Source: DATBDN01 sp963715995
GTDB taxonomy: Bacteria > Actinomycetota > Thermoleophilia > Solirubrobacterales > Thermoleophilaceae
Length of the DNA: 64,000 bases
NCBI GenBank assembly: GCA_963715995.1
Contig: OY970283.1
Location: 2,356,001-2,420,000, forward strand
Direction: 5' to 3'
Position 1 is the stretch's first letter. Every line of letters begins with the position of its first letter. A program made the translations under genes and the position numbers. This document shows, piece after piece, positions 26,309 to 34,144 of this stretch. The notes beneath the pieces were generated by a model. That model was not told where the DNA came from. It made no database searches and saw only the letters and a program-made list of their open reading frames with translations.

Positions 26309-27381
26309 CGTTCCTTTGAGTAGAGGGGCTTCGTACGAACTTCAGCCGCGCGCAGCTTGCCGCGCACGTCGATCTCGATCGGCGTGCCGGGCTCCGCGCT
26401 GGCCACGGGAACGTACGCCATGCCGATGCCGTAATCGAGGCAGGGCGACAGCGTGCCGCTTGTCACGATGCCGTCGGGCACCACGGGGTTGCCGGGCCGC
26501 GGGATCCCGGGACCCGTGAAGGCGAACGGCACGAGCGCCTGCGTGGGTTCGAAGTCGCGCAGGGCGTCGGCGCCGATGAAGTCCGTGTCGAGCTTGACCG
26601 CCCACTTCAGGCCGGCCTTGATCGGGTTGCGGTCCTCGGACAGGTCGTTGCCGTAGAGGTGGAAGCAGGCCTCGAGCCGCAGCGTGTCGCGCGCGCCAAG
26701 TCCCACGGGCTTCGCGCCGGCGCCTACGAGCGCGTCCCAGACGGTGGTGGCCTCGTCGACGGGCACCAGCAGCTCGACGCCATCCTCGCCCGTGTAGCCC
26801 GTGCCGGCCACCACGCACTCGACACCCGCCACCTTGGCGAGCGCGGTGTGCATCCTGGCCGGCGCCTCGCCTTCCAGGTGCCGCGCCAGGATCGCGCGTG
26901 CCTCCGGGCCCTGGAGCGCGAGCATCGCCCACTTGGCCGAGATGTCCACGAGCTCGACGTCGTAGCCCTCGGCGTGCGCCTGGAGCCACTGGAAGTCGCG
27001 CTCGTGGTTGGCCGCGTTGGTCACGGTCAGGAAGACCGTCGCGTCGCCCTCGCCGAAGCGGTAGGTGAAGAGGTCGTCGAGTACGCCCCCGTCCTCGCGG
27101 CAGAGCAGCGAGTACTGCGCGCCGCCCGGCTGGAGCTTGGTCACGTCATTCGAGAGGAGACGCTGGAGGAAGCGCTCGGCGTCGGGGCCCTTCGTGTCGA
27201 CCCGGCCCATGTGCGAGACGTCGAACAGGCCCGCGTGCGTGCGTACCGCGATGTGCTCGGCACGGATGCCGTCGTACTGAACCGGCATCTCCCAGCCCGC
27301 GAACGGGACCAGCTTGGCGCCGGCCGCCGCGTGGCGGTCGTACAGCGCGGTGCGACGAAGCGTCTCGGCGGGCGAAGCCAA
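26305..27381 (-). CDS. gcvT: Glycine cleavage system aminomethyltransferase (T protein)
   Basis: Transfers the methylene unit to tetrahydrofolate. The 358-residue protein shows LFDVSHMGRVDTKGPDA, GTGYTGEDGVELLVP, GARDTLRLEACFHLYGNDL and GTLSPCLDYGIGMAYV. Its start is TTG. It heads the gcvT-H-PA-PB operon. The 144 bp upstream (27382-27525) hold no gene and no convincing glycine riboswitch. Confidence 0.97.
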   Translation of the reverse strand: MASPAETLRRTALYDRHAAAGAKLVPFAGWEMPVQYDGIRAEHIAVRTHAGLFDVSHMGRVDTKGPDAERFLQRLLSNDVTKLQPGGAQYSLLCREDGGVLDDLFTYRFGEGDATVFLTVTNAANHERDFQWLQAHAEGYDVELVDISAKWAMLALQGPEARAILARHLEGEAPARMHTALAKVAGVECVVAGTGYTGEDGVELLVPVDEATTVWDALVGAGAKPVGLGARDTLRLEACFHLYGNDLSEDRNPIKAGLKWAVKLDTDFIGADALRDFEPTQALVPFAFTGPGIPRPGNPVVPDGIVTSGTLSPCLDYGIGMAYVPVASAEPGTPIEIDVRGKLRAAEVRTKPLYSKER

Positions 27382-27525
27382 CGCCGCCGGACGCTACCAG
27401 CGGGCCGTGGCCGCGGACCGAGACGCGTCCCGGGCAGCGGCCCTCCAACCGCAACGACCCGAGTTCGGCCGAAAGGAGCGGTCCGGACCGGGAGTGGTAC
27501 TCAGCCGCGTTCCGACACCTGAACT

Positions 27526-27909
27526 TCAGACGCGGATGACCTCGACCGATGCGAAGTCCGTGAAGTCAGCGTCTTGGGTCACTACCGCCGCCCGGTGCCG
27601 CAGTGCGGTCGCCGCGATCCACGTGTCGTGACGCCGCAGCTTGCGCCCCGCGCCGAGCTGCTCGTCTGCGATGCGCGCGAAGTATGACGCGGTGGCGACA
27701 TCGATCTCGAGCAACGGATACTCGGCACGCACACGCGACAGCGTCGCGAGGCGCGCGGCGCGCGTGGGCTGATCCTCTGCCCGGAGTACGCCGAGTTCGA
27801 GCTCGGCAGCGGTGACGACGGACACCGCGATCTCATCGGGCAGGTCCCCAAGCGGCCGCCCGGCTTCGCGCGCGATGAACACCGAAGTGTCGGCGATTGC
27901 CCGGCTCAC
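27526..27909 (-). CDS. vapC: VapC-type PIN-domain toxin
   Basis: A 127-residue PIN ribonuclease. The four expected acidic residues are visible: Asp7 (IADTSVFIA), Glu36 (TAAELELG), Asp95 (RHDTWIAATAL) and Asp113 (TQDADFTDF). It starts in a 4-bp overlap with vapB, the standard antitoxin-first order. It converges on no gene; the 144 bp to gcvT are empty. Confidence 0.93.
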   Translation of the reverse strand: MSRAIADTSVFIAREAGRPLGDLPDEIAVSVVTAAELELGVLRAEDQPTRAARLATLSRVRAEYPLLEIDVATASYFARIADEQLGAGRKLRRHDTWIAATALRHRAAVVTQDADFTDFASVEVIRV

Positions 27910-28157
27910 CGCTCGTCGATCAGTCCGCCGCGCACGTCAGCCAGGTCGTCCAGAAGCCCTGCATCCGAGCCGGCCTCCACGACGATCCGGCGCAGTGTCT
28001 CTGAACCCACCCAGGGGCTGCGGTTCGCCTGGTGAGGGACGATGTCAGCGACCGGCGTGCGGTTGACGGTCAGCGAGAGACGCTCTCCGGAGCGCACCGC
28101 CGCGACCACGTCAGCTGTGTGGTTTCGCAACTCCCTGACGGAGATCTCGCGAGCCAT
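27906..28157 (-). CDS. vapB: Phd/YefM-type antitoxin (VapB)
   Basis: The 83-residue protein starts MAREISVRELRNHTADVVAAV, the Phd/YefM DNA-binding fold, followed by GERLSLTVNRTPVADIVP. The C-terminal part (GLLDDLADVRGGLIDER) would wrap the toxin. A 17-bp palindrome lies directly upstream and probably binds it. The ATG begins about 5 bp after a GATAAT -10 box, so the mRNA is likely leaderless. Confidence 0.9.
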   Translation of the reverse strand: MAREISVRELRNHTADVVAAVRSGERLSLTVNRTPVADIVPHQANRSPWVGSETLRRIVVEAGSDAGLLDDLADVRGGLIDER

Positions 28158-28161
28158 GCGG

Positions 28162-28184
28162 ATTATCGTAGCACTATGTGCTAC
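28162..28184 (-). promoter_or_regulatory. vapB promoter with palindromic operator
   Basis: GATAAT (28167-28162 on the minus strand) is a good -10 box. Directly upstream, GTAGCAC-TAT-GTGCTAC (28168-28184) is a perfect 7-bp inverted repeat whose 17 bp exactly fill a standard -35/-10 spacer. The -35 is weak. The vapB ATG begins about 5 bp past the -10, which points to a leaderless transcript. Repression by VapB or VapBC binding here is inferred. Confidence 0.6.
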
Positions 28185-28348
28185 AGACGTGCGACACTCC
28201 GATCAACCAACCCGGACCGCGTCGATCTGGCGGGTCGTCGCGGTTCGTACGACCCGTCCACCACTACTCGCGGCGGCGCTGCCGATGGTTTTCCCGGAGG
28301 GAGTGGAGCGCAGCGACCTTTGACCGGAGGGGAAACCGTCGGCAGCGT

Positions 28349-28427
28349 CCGCCGTGCGTCCTGCCGCCGTGCGTCCTGCCGCCGTGCGTCCTGAGCAAGA
28401 CGTCGGCGGCGTCCGCCGTGCGTCCTG
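28349..28427. repeat. 15-bp tandem repeats between vapB and ftsZ
   Basis: The unit CCGCCGTGCGTCCTG occurs three times head to tail (about 28349-28393) and once more at 28413-28427 after a 19-bp spacer. The last copy ends 8 bp before the ftsZ stop complement. The unit length is a multiple of three. No gene is seen in 28158-28435 otherwise. Confidence 0.8.
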
Positions 28428-28435
28428 AGAAAGAG

Positions 28436-29533
28436 CTACTTCAGGAACTCGGGAATGTCGATCTCGTCGTCCGGGATCTCGAGCGACGAGCGCTGACGAT
28501 CATCCATCACGACGTCCCGGCGCTTCGAGCGCGGTGCATCGCGATCGAACAGCCGCCCGCCGCCGCGGCGGTCGAAGCCGGTGGCGATGACCGTCACGCG
28601 GACCTCGTCCCCGAGCGAGTCGTCGACGACTGCGCCGAAGATGATGTTCGAGTCGCCCGCGGAGGCGCTCTGGACGATCTCGGCGGCCTCGTTGACCTCG
28701 AACAGGCCGAGGTCGGAGCCGCCGGTGATGTTCAGCAGCACGCCGGTTGCGCCCTCGACGCTGGTCTCGAGCAGCGGGCTGGAGATCGCGGCCTTCGCGG
28801 CCTCGGCGGCGCGGTTCTCGCCGCTGGCCGAGCCGATGCCCATCAGGGCCGAGCCGGCGTCGTGCATGATCGTGCGGACGTCGGCGAAGTCGAGGTTGAT
28901 CAGCCCCGGAATCGTGATCAGGTCGGTGATCCCCTGGACGCCCTGGCGCAGCACGTCGTCGGCGGCGCGGAAGGCCTCGAGGATCGTGGTCCGGCGCTCG
29001 ACGATCGCGAGCAGGCGCTCGTTCGGGATGACGATCTGGGTGTCGACCATCTCGCCAAGACGACGGATGCCCTCGTCGGCCTGCCGCTGGCGGTTGGCGC
29101 CCTCGAAGGTGAACGGGCGCGTGACGACACCGACCGTCAGCGCGTTGACCTCGTGCTTGGCGATCTCGGCGATCACGGGCGCCGCGCCGGTGCCGGTGCC
29201 GCCGCCCTCGCCGGCCGTGACGAAGACCATGTCGGCGCCCTTCAGCGCCTCCTTCAGGTCGTCGCGGCTCTCGTTGGCGGCCGCGTAGCCGACCTCGGGG
29301 TTCGCGCCGGCGCCGAGGCCGCGCGTCAGCTCGGAGCCGATCTGGAGCTTCACGTCGGCGTCCGTCATCTGGAGCGCCTGGGCGTCCGTGTTCACCGCGA
29401 TGAACTCGACACCCTTCAGCCCAGCGTCGACCATGCGGTTGACCGCGTTGGTCCCGCCACCACCTACGCCGACCACCTTGATCACTGCGAGGTAGCCGCC
29501 GCCTTCTCGTCGTCCGCCGAAGCTCAGGTCCAT
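28436..29533 (-). CDS. ftsZ: Cell division GTPase FtsZ
   Basis: Tubulin-like protein that forms the Z ring. The 365-residue product has VVGVGGGGTNAVNRM, the signature GEGGGTGTGAAP (about 108-119), NLDFADVRTIM and the T7-loop region. The C-terminal peptide DDEIDIPEFLK is the conserved tail that binds FtsA, SepF or ZipA partners. A strong promoter lies 90-125 bp upstream in the ftsQ-ftsZ gap. No ftsA is present and no sepF, yggS or pgeF follows; the next genes are vapBC. Confidence 0.98.
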   Translation of the reverse strand: MDLSFGGRREGGGYLAVIKVVGVGGGGTNAVNRMVDAGLKGVEFIAVNTDAQALQMTDADVKLQIGSELTRGLGAGANPEVGYAAANESRDDLKEALKGADMVFVTAGEGGGTGTGAAPVIAEIAKHEVNALTVGVVTRPFTFEGANRQRQADEGIRRLGEMVDTQIVIPNERLLAIVERRTTILEAFRAADDVLRQGVQGITDLITIPGLINLDFADVRTIMHDAGSALMGIGSASGENRAAEAAKAAISSPLLETSVEGATGVLLNITGGSDLGLFEVNEAAEIVQSASAGDSNIIFGAVVDDSLGDEVRVTVIATGFDRRGGGRLFDRDAPRSKRRDVVMDDRQRSSLEIPDDEIDIPEFLK

Positions 29534-29628
29534 GTGAATGTTGTCCCCGGGTCTGCCTGACCGTTCCGTCCGGCCCTCAAGTCATGCTGAAGGGTTTTCT
29601 TCCCTGCATGTAAGCCGGATTTGCGGCC

Positions 29629-29658
29629 ACTGTAGGCACTTTCGACGGCTTCTGTCAA
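29629..29658 (-). promoter_or_regulatory. Strong sigma-70-like promoter for ftsZ
   Basis: Minus-strand TTGACA (29658-29653) and TACAGT (29634-29629) are separated by 18 bp. The predicted start near 29622 leaves a leader of about 90 nt before the ftsZ ATG at 29533. This allows ftsZ to be expressed independently of the long upstream operon. Confidence 0.7.
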
Positions 29659-29690
29659 CGCGCAGCACGGATTCGTGCAGACGCAGGCTC

Positions 29691-29708
29691 AACCCTGGGT
29701 CGAGGGTT
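29691..29708 (-). terminator. Short hairpin at the ftsQ stop codon
   Basis: AACCCT and AGGGTT pair around a six-base loop, overlapping the ftsQ TAA. There is no clear U-run. It may weaken read-through from ftsQ into ftsZ, which has its own promoter. Confidence 0.35.
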
Positions 29709-30708
29709 ATGGCGAACTCTGCACCTGAGGTTGAGTGTTCGCGGGCGCCTGGACAGCGCCGGCCGAGGTGCCGCTCGCGGGTGTGGAAGTGGCCTGCTGG
29801 GTGGGCGCCGGCGTGGTCGCGGTGGTCGTGGCGGGCGTGGTCGTCGTCGCGGGCGCGGTGGCCGAAGGGGTGGTCGTCGTGCCGGTCGTGGTCGTTGCGG
29901 GCACGGTGGCGGCCGGGTCGCCTGCGGGCGCCAGCGGCAGCACGCTGGTGATGGGCAGCCCGCCGGCGGCGGGGCGCTCGGGCAGGCGCAGGTCGATGTA
30001 GGTGGCCCCGCGCGCCGCCGGTGCGGCGAGCACACGCGTGGCCGCCATCCACTTCGCCGGCAGGCGCTCGGCTGACCCGAAGCGCAGCTCGGGGCCCTTC
30101 GTGATGGTCGCCACGATGCCGACCCCCTGCCGGATGCTGACGGACTTGATCCGCGCCCGCAGCGCCGGGGGCGCCAGGCTGACCACGCGCACGAGGTCGA
30201 AGGCGGCGCCCTGGGTGACGCGCTGGGCCGGCAGGAGCGCGCTCGTACGAATGACCGGCAGCGCCGCCGTGGTCGGCACGTCGGTCAGCAGCAGCCCGTC
30301 GGCGGCCACCGGCTTGCGGCCCGAGGGCGACTGGAGGATGGCCACCGGCAGGTTCAGGTCGACCGCGATCGTGAGCTTGTGCGGGAACTCGCCCTGGGCG
30401 CTGATCGAGCGCACGACCGGGTAGGCGGTGACAGCCTCCCGCAGCGCCGCGTTGCTCACGTGGAGCGTGCTCATGTCGAGCCCCGCCTGTTCGAGCGCGT
30501 TGCGGATGGACCGGGCCTGCGGGCCGTCGAGGCCCGTCACGTAGACATCGTGCACGCGCGCGAACGACGAGTCGCGGAACCAGAACCAGTAGCCGGCCGT
30601 GAGCACCGCGAGCGCTACCAGCACCGCGCCGATCCGGCGGCGCCAGATCGGCGACAGCGACAGCGCCGCGCGCGGCACGGAGCGGAGCGCGAGCGCGGCC
30701 GTCCTCAT
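29707..30708 (-). CDS. ftsQ: Cell division protein FtsQ with long Thr/Pro-rich tail
   Basis: A divisome protein anchored by one helix (about 27-46, GAVLVALAVLTAGYWFWF), followed by a POTRA domain (VHDVYVTGLDGPQARSIRNAL) and the FtsQ domain (PVVRSISAQGEFPHKLTIAV). Residues after about 265 form an extended low-complexity tail of Thr, Ala and Pro (for example TTTTGTTTTPSATAPATTTT) outside the membrane, absent from typical FtsQ. The 333-residue length reflects this. The ATG overlaps the murB stop by 4 bp. Confidence 0.92.
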   Translation of the reverse strand: MRTAALALRSVPRAALSLSPIWRRRIGAVLVALAVLTAGYWFWFRDSSFARVHDVYVTGLDGPQARSIRNALEQAGLDMSTLHVSNAALREAVTAYPVVRSISAQGEFPHKLTIAVDLNLPVAILQSPSGRKPVAADGLLLTDVPTTAALPVIRTSALLPAQRVTQGAAFDLVRVVSLAPPALRARIKSVSIRQGVGIVATITKGPELRFGSAERLPAKWMAATRVLAAPAARGATYIDLRLPERPAAGGLPITSVLPLAPAGDPAATVPATTTTGTTTTPSATAPATTTTPATTTATTPAPTQQATSTPASGTSAGAVQAPANTQPQVQSSP

Positions 30709-31613
30709 TCGTAGAGCCCCGTCGCGTCGACCTCGCCCAGCAGCTGGACCTCGGGCTCGAGCTCGACGCCGAACTGCTCGCGCACTCGGCGGCGGCCCTC
30801 GACCATCAGCGCGATCACGTCGGCGGTGGTGGCCTCCCCCGTGTTCTCCACGAAGTTCGCGTGCTTCTCCGAGAAGCGGGCGCCGCCGACTGTGAGTCCG
30901 CGGCAGCCGGCCTGATCGAGCAGAACGCCGGCGGAGCGGCCCTCGGCGCGCGGGTCGTCGGGGTTCTTGAAGGTGGAGCCAAAGGTCTTGATCCCGGACG
31001 GCTGCGCCTGGCGCCGCTGGGCACGCATCTGGGCGAGCTCGCTCTTCACCACGGACGGATCGGCCGGCTCGAGCGCGAACGAGGCGCGCGCCACGATCTC
31101 GCGCGGCTTCAGATTGGAGCGGCGGTACTCGAAACCGAGGTCGGCAGCGGCGCGGCGATCGGCGCCAGTGGGCGTGGCCACGAGCACCCAGTCGAGCACT
31201 CGCGAGAGGTCGCCGCCGTAGGCGTTGGCGTTCATCTTCACGGCGCCGCCGACGGTGCCGGGGATGTTGACGCCGAACTCCAGGCCGGAGAGCCCCGCGC
31301 GCGCCGAGTGGGCTGCCGCCTGGGGCAGGCGCGCGCCGCCGCCGCAGACAAGGTGGGTGCCCTGCTGCTCGATCGTTGCGAGGTCTTCGTCCAGCTTCAG
31401 CACGAGTCCACGGAATCCAAGGTCGCTTATGAGCAGGTTCGAGCCGGAGCCCACCACTCCTACCTCGATGCCCTCGGCGTCGGCCCAGCGCAGGAGCTCG
31501 AGCAGCTCGTCCATCGATCCCGGGCGGGCGTACCAGTCGGCCGGGCCGCCGGTGCGGACAGTGGTCAAGCGCGCGAGCGGATAATCGGCGCGCACTCCGG
31601 GCGGCGTGCTCAC
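30705..31613 (-). CDS. murB: UDP-N-acetylenolpyruvoylglucosamine reductase
   Basis: A flavoenzyme that makes UDP-MurNAc. The 302 residues include the FAD-binding VVGSGSNLLISDLGFRG, GLEFGVNIPGTVGGAVKMNANAYGG segments, FEYRRSNL and the catalytic Ser in KTFGSTFKNP. The GTG start overlaps murC by 4 bp. Confidence 0.97.
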   Translation of the reverse strand: MSTPPGVRADYPLARLTTVRTGGPADWYARPGSMDELLELLRWADAEGIEVGVVGSGSNLLISDLGFRGLVLKLDEDLATIEQQGTHLVCGGGARLPQAAAHSARAGLSGLEFGVNIPGTVGGAVKMNANAYGGDLSRVLDWVLVATPTGADRRAAADLGFEYRRSNLKPREIVARASFALEPADPSVVKSELAQMRAQRRQAQPSGIKTFGSTFKNPDDPRAEGRSAGVLLDQAGCRGLTVGGARFSEKHANFVENTGEATTADVIALMVEGRRRVREQFGVELEPEVQLLGEVDATGLYE

Positions 31614-32944
31614 GCGGCCAGCCTCGCCGCCAGCTTGTCCACGTCGCCGGCACCGAGCGTCAGCAGCACGTCGCCCTCGCGCAGTTCGCGCTCGAGCACC
31701 GTGGCCGCCTCGTCCATCGACGGAATCCACCAGACCTTGCGCCCGCGCGCGGCGGCTGCGGCGGCTGCGGCCACGAGATAGCCGCCCACGCCCGGGAAGT
31801 CGCCGGCCTGCTCGCGCGCGGGATATATGTCGACAACCATCACTGCATCTGCAATTGCGAGCGCGCGGCCGAAGTCCTTTGCCAGATGTTGCGTGCGCGA
31901 GTAGAGGTGTGGCTGGAACACAGCGACGACGCGCTGGGCGCCGAGCGTGCGGGCGGCCTCCAGCGTGGCGCGCACCTCGGTCGGGTGGTGGGCGTAGTCG
32001 TCGAACACGAGCGCGCCGGCCGTCGTGCGCCCACGTGCCTCGAACCGACGGCCGGTCCCGCTGAAGCCGGCGATCGCGGCGGCGGCCTCGGCCAGCGGCA
32101 CGCCCGCGGCCTCGGCGGCGGCCAGCGCCGCGAGCGCGTTCAGGATGTTGTGCAGGCCGGGCACGGCCAGGGCCACCTCGGTGTCGCCCACCTTGAAGTG
32201 CGAGCCGCCCGGAACAAGCTCGACGGCCGTGGCGTCGTGCAGATGCCCGGGGCTGCCGTCGGCGATCGCGAAGCGAGTGGCGGCGACGGCGAGCGGCACC
32301 TCGGCCCACGCGATCACCTGGCCGGCCCGCGCTGCGAACGCCTCGAACGCCTCGATCAGATCGGCCTCGCCGGCGTAGGTCGTGTGGTGGTCGAGCTCGA
32401 TGTTGGTCACGACCGCGACGTCGGGGTCCAGCTTCAGGAACGAGCGGTCGGACTCGTCGGCCTCGACCACGATCCAGTCGCCCTCGCCCCAGGCGGCGTT
32501 GGTCCCGGCCTCGCGCAGCTCGCCGCCGATCACGAACGCCGGGTCGCGGCCGGTCGCGCGCAGCACGTGGGCGAGCATCCCGCTCGTGGTGGTCTTGCCG
32601 TGCGCCCCCGCGACCGCGATCGAGCGCTTGAGCGCCGCCACCTCGGCAAGCAGCTCGCCGCGGTGGAGCACGCGCAGGCCGAGCTCGCGCGCCCGCACGA
32701 GCTCCGGGTTGGAGTCCGGGATCGCCGTCGAGACGACCACGTCCGCGGCGTCGGGCACGTTCGCGGCATCGTGACCGGCCGCAGGCTCGATGCCCGCGGC
32801 GCGCAGCCGCTCGGAGTAGGAGGACGTCGCGCGGTCGGACCCGGTCACCTTCGCGCCGAGCTGCGCGGCGACCAGCGCGAGGCCGCTCATGCCGGCGCCG
32901 CCGATTCCTACGAAATGCAGCTTTCTCTCGGCCCACGGACCCAC
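31610..32944 (-). CDS. murC: UDP-N-acetylmuramate--L-alanine ligase
   Basis: Adds L-Ala to UDP-MurNAc. The 444-residue protein has the N-terminal LHFVGIGGAGMSGLAL, the ATP-binding AVAGAHGKTTTSGML, VEADESDRSFL and NIELDHHTTY. C-terminal ligase domain motifs FDDYAHHPTEVRATL and FQPHLYSRT are complete. It follows pilT by 27 bp. Confidence 0.98.
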   Translation of the reverse strand: MGPWAERKLHFVGIGGAGMSGLALVAAQLGAKVTGSDRATSSYSERLRAAGIEPAAGHDAANVPDAADVVVSTAIPDSNPELVRARELGLRVLHRGELLAEVAALKRSIAVAGAHGKTTTSGMLAHVLRATGRDPAFVIGGELREAGTNAAWGEGDWIVVEADESDRSFLKLDPDVAVVTNIELDHHTTYAGEADLIEAFEAFAARAGQVIAWAEVPLAVAATRFAIADGSPGHLHDATAVELVPGGSHFKVGDTEVALAVPGLHNILNALAALAAAEAAGVPLAEAAAAIAGFSGTGRRFEARGRTTAGALVFDDYAHHPTEVRATLEAARTLGAQRVVAVFQPHLYSRTQHLAKDFGRALAIADAVMVVDIYPAREQAGDFPGVGGYLVAAAAAAAARGRKVWWIPSMDEAATVLERELREGDVLLTLGAGDVDKLAARLAA

Positions 32945-32971
32945 TGCGGGCGACCTTACGCGAGGGCTCGG

Positions 32972-34132
32972 CTACGCCTCGTCGTCCGGGTCCACCCAGG
33001 GCTCCGCGACCTGCTCCTGCTCCATGAATGCGAGCGTGGTCTCGCCCGCCGCTTCGCGGGTGACGAGCGAGCCCTGGAGGCGCAGCTTGAAGTCCTGGGG
33101 ATTGGTCGCGTAGGCGAGCGCGATCTTCTCGGTGATCACACCGCTGTTGACCTTCTCGGCGAGATCCTGGTCGAAGGTGCACATGCCGTAGTAAGAGCCC
33201 TCGGTCATGGTCTCCTGGACCGCGTTCGCGGCGGCCCCGTCGCGCAGCAGCTCCTGGACTCGCGCCGTTGCCACCAGCACCTCGGGGTTCAGCACCAGCG
33301 CACCATCGGCGGCGCCTGGGATCAGTCGCTGGCTCACGACTCCCACAAGCGACGCCGCGAGCATCTCGCGGGCGATGTGCTCGTTGCGCTCGCCGAACAG
33401 CTCGACGAAGCGCTGTATCGACTCGGCCGCGCCGCTCGTGTGGATCGTGCAGACCACGAGGTGGCCCGTCTCCGATGCGCGCAGCGCAGTCATCGCCGTC
33501 TCCTCGTCGCGCACCTCGCCTACGAGGATCACGTCCGGGTCCTGGCGCAGGGCGGAGCGCAGGGCGTCGTGGAAGTTCGACGCGTCGACGCCGATCTCGC
33601 GCTGCGAGACGAGCGCCTCCATGTCTGGATGCAGGAACTCGATCGGGTCCTCGATCGTGATCACGTGCGCCGGGCGCCGCTCGTTTATCAGCCGGATCAG
33701 CACCGCCGAGGTGGTGCTCTTCCCGGCACCGGTCGGGCCGCCGATGATCACGAGCCCCTGCTTCGCTGCCGCCCACTCGAGCACGACCTCTGGGAGGCCG
33801 AGGCCCTCGGGCGACGGTGCCTCGGTGATCAGCCGGAAGATCATCGCCACCGACCCGCGCTGTCGGTAGACCGACGCCCGGAAGCGAAGCGAGGCCGTGT
33901 AGTAGGAGACCTCGACCGACCCGCGTTGCTCGAACTGGCGGCGTTTGACCTCCGAGCCGAGCACCAGCTCCATGAGCTGCTCGGTGTCGGCCGGGCTGAC
34001 CGGCTGCGCGCCCGGCAACGGGCGCAGCACACCGTCGATCCGCACGCGCGGAACCGACGGGACCTTCACGTGAAGATCGGAGGCGCCGAGCCGGTCCGCC
34101 TCGGCAAGCGCTGCGTCGAGGTCGAAGCTCAC
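32972..34132 (-). CDS. pilT: Type IV pilus retraction ATPase PilT-like
   Basis: A hexameric AAA-type ATPase of 386 residues. The N-terminal PAS-like part (GASDLHVKVPSVPRVRIDG) precedes Walker A GPTGAGKST (132-140), the Asp box VITIEDPIEFLH, Walker B LRQDPDVILVGEVRDEETA and the His box LVVCTIHT. The C-terminal AIRNLI element typical of PilT is not evident, so it could instead be a PilB/PilT-like motor of another machine. It lies between murG and murC, 12 and 27 bp away, with no pilin genes nearby. Confidence 0.85.
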   Translation of the reverse strand: MSFDLDAALAEADRLGASDLHVKVPSVPRVRIDGVLRPLPGAQPVSPADTEQLMELVLGSEVKRRQFEQRGSVEVSYYTASLRFRASVYRQRGSVAMIFRLITEAPSPEGLGLPEVVLEWAAAKQGLVIIGGPTGAGKSTTSAVLIRLINERRPAHVITIEDPIEFLHPDMEALVSQREIGVDASNFHDALRSALRQDPDVILVGEVRDEETAMTALRASETGHLVVCTIHTSGAAESIQRFVELFGERNEHIAREMLAASLVGVVSQRLIPGAADGALVLNPEVLVATARVQELLRDGAAANAVQETMTEGSYYGMCTFDQDLAEKVNSGVITEKIALAYATNPQDFKLRLQGSLVTREAAGETTLAFMEQEQVAEPWVDPDDEA

Positions 34133-34144
34133 TGCAAGGCGACT

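Noticed and set aside
27382..27525. Possible glycine riboswitch ahead of gcvT
   Set aside because: The minus strand lacks the conserved core segments in order. A GCCGAAAGGAGC-like stretch lies on the wrong strand for gcvT, and no second aptamer is visible.
28168..28184. vapB operator as a member of the E palindrome family
   Set aside because: It also has a TAT centre, but the arms are short and unrelated, and its position in the promoter explains it as an operator.
28141..28440. CRISPR array suggested by the 15-bp repeats
   Set aside because: The units are directly adjacent with no spacers of regular length, and no cas genes are present.
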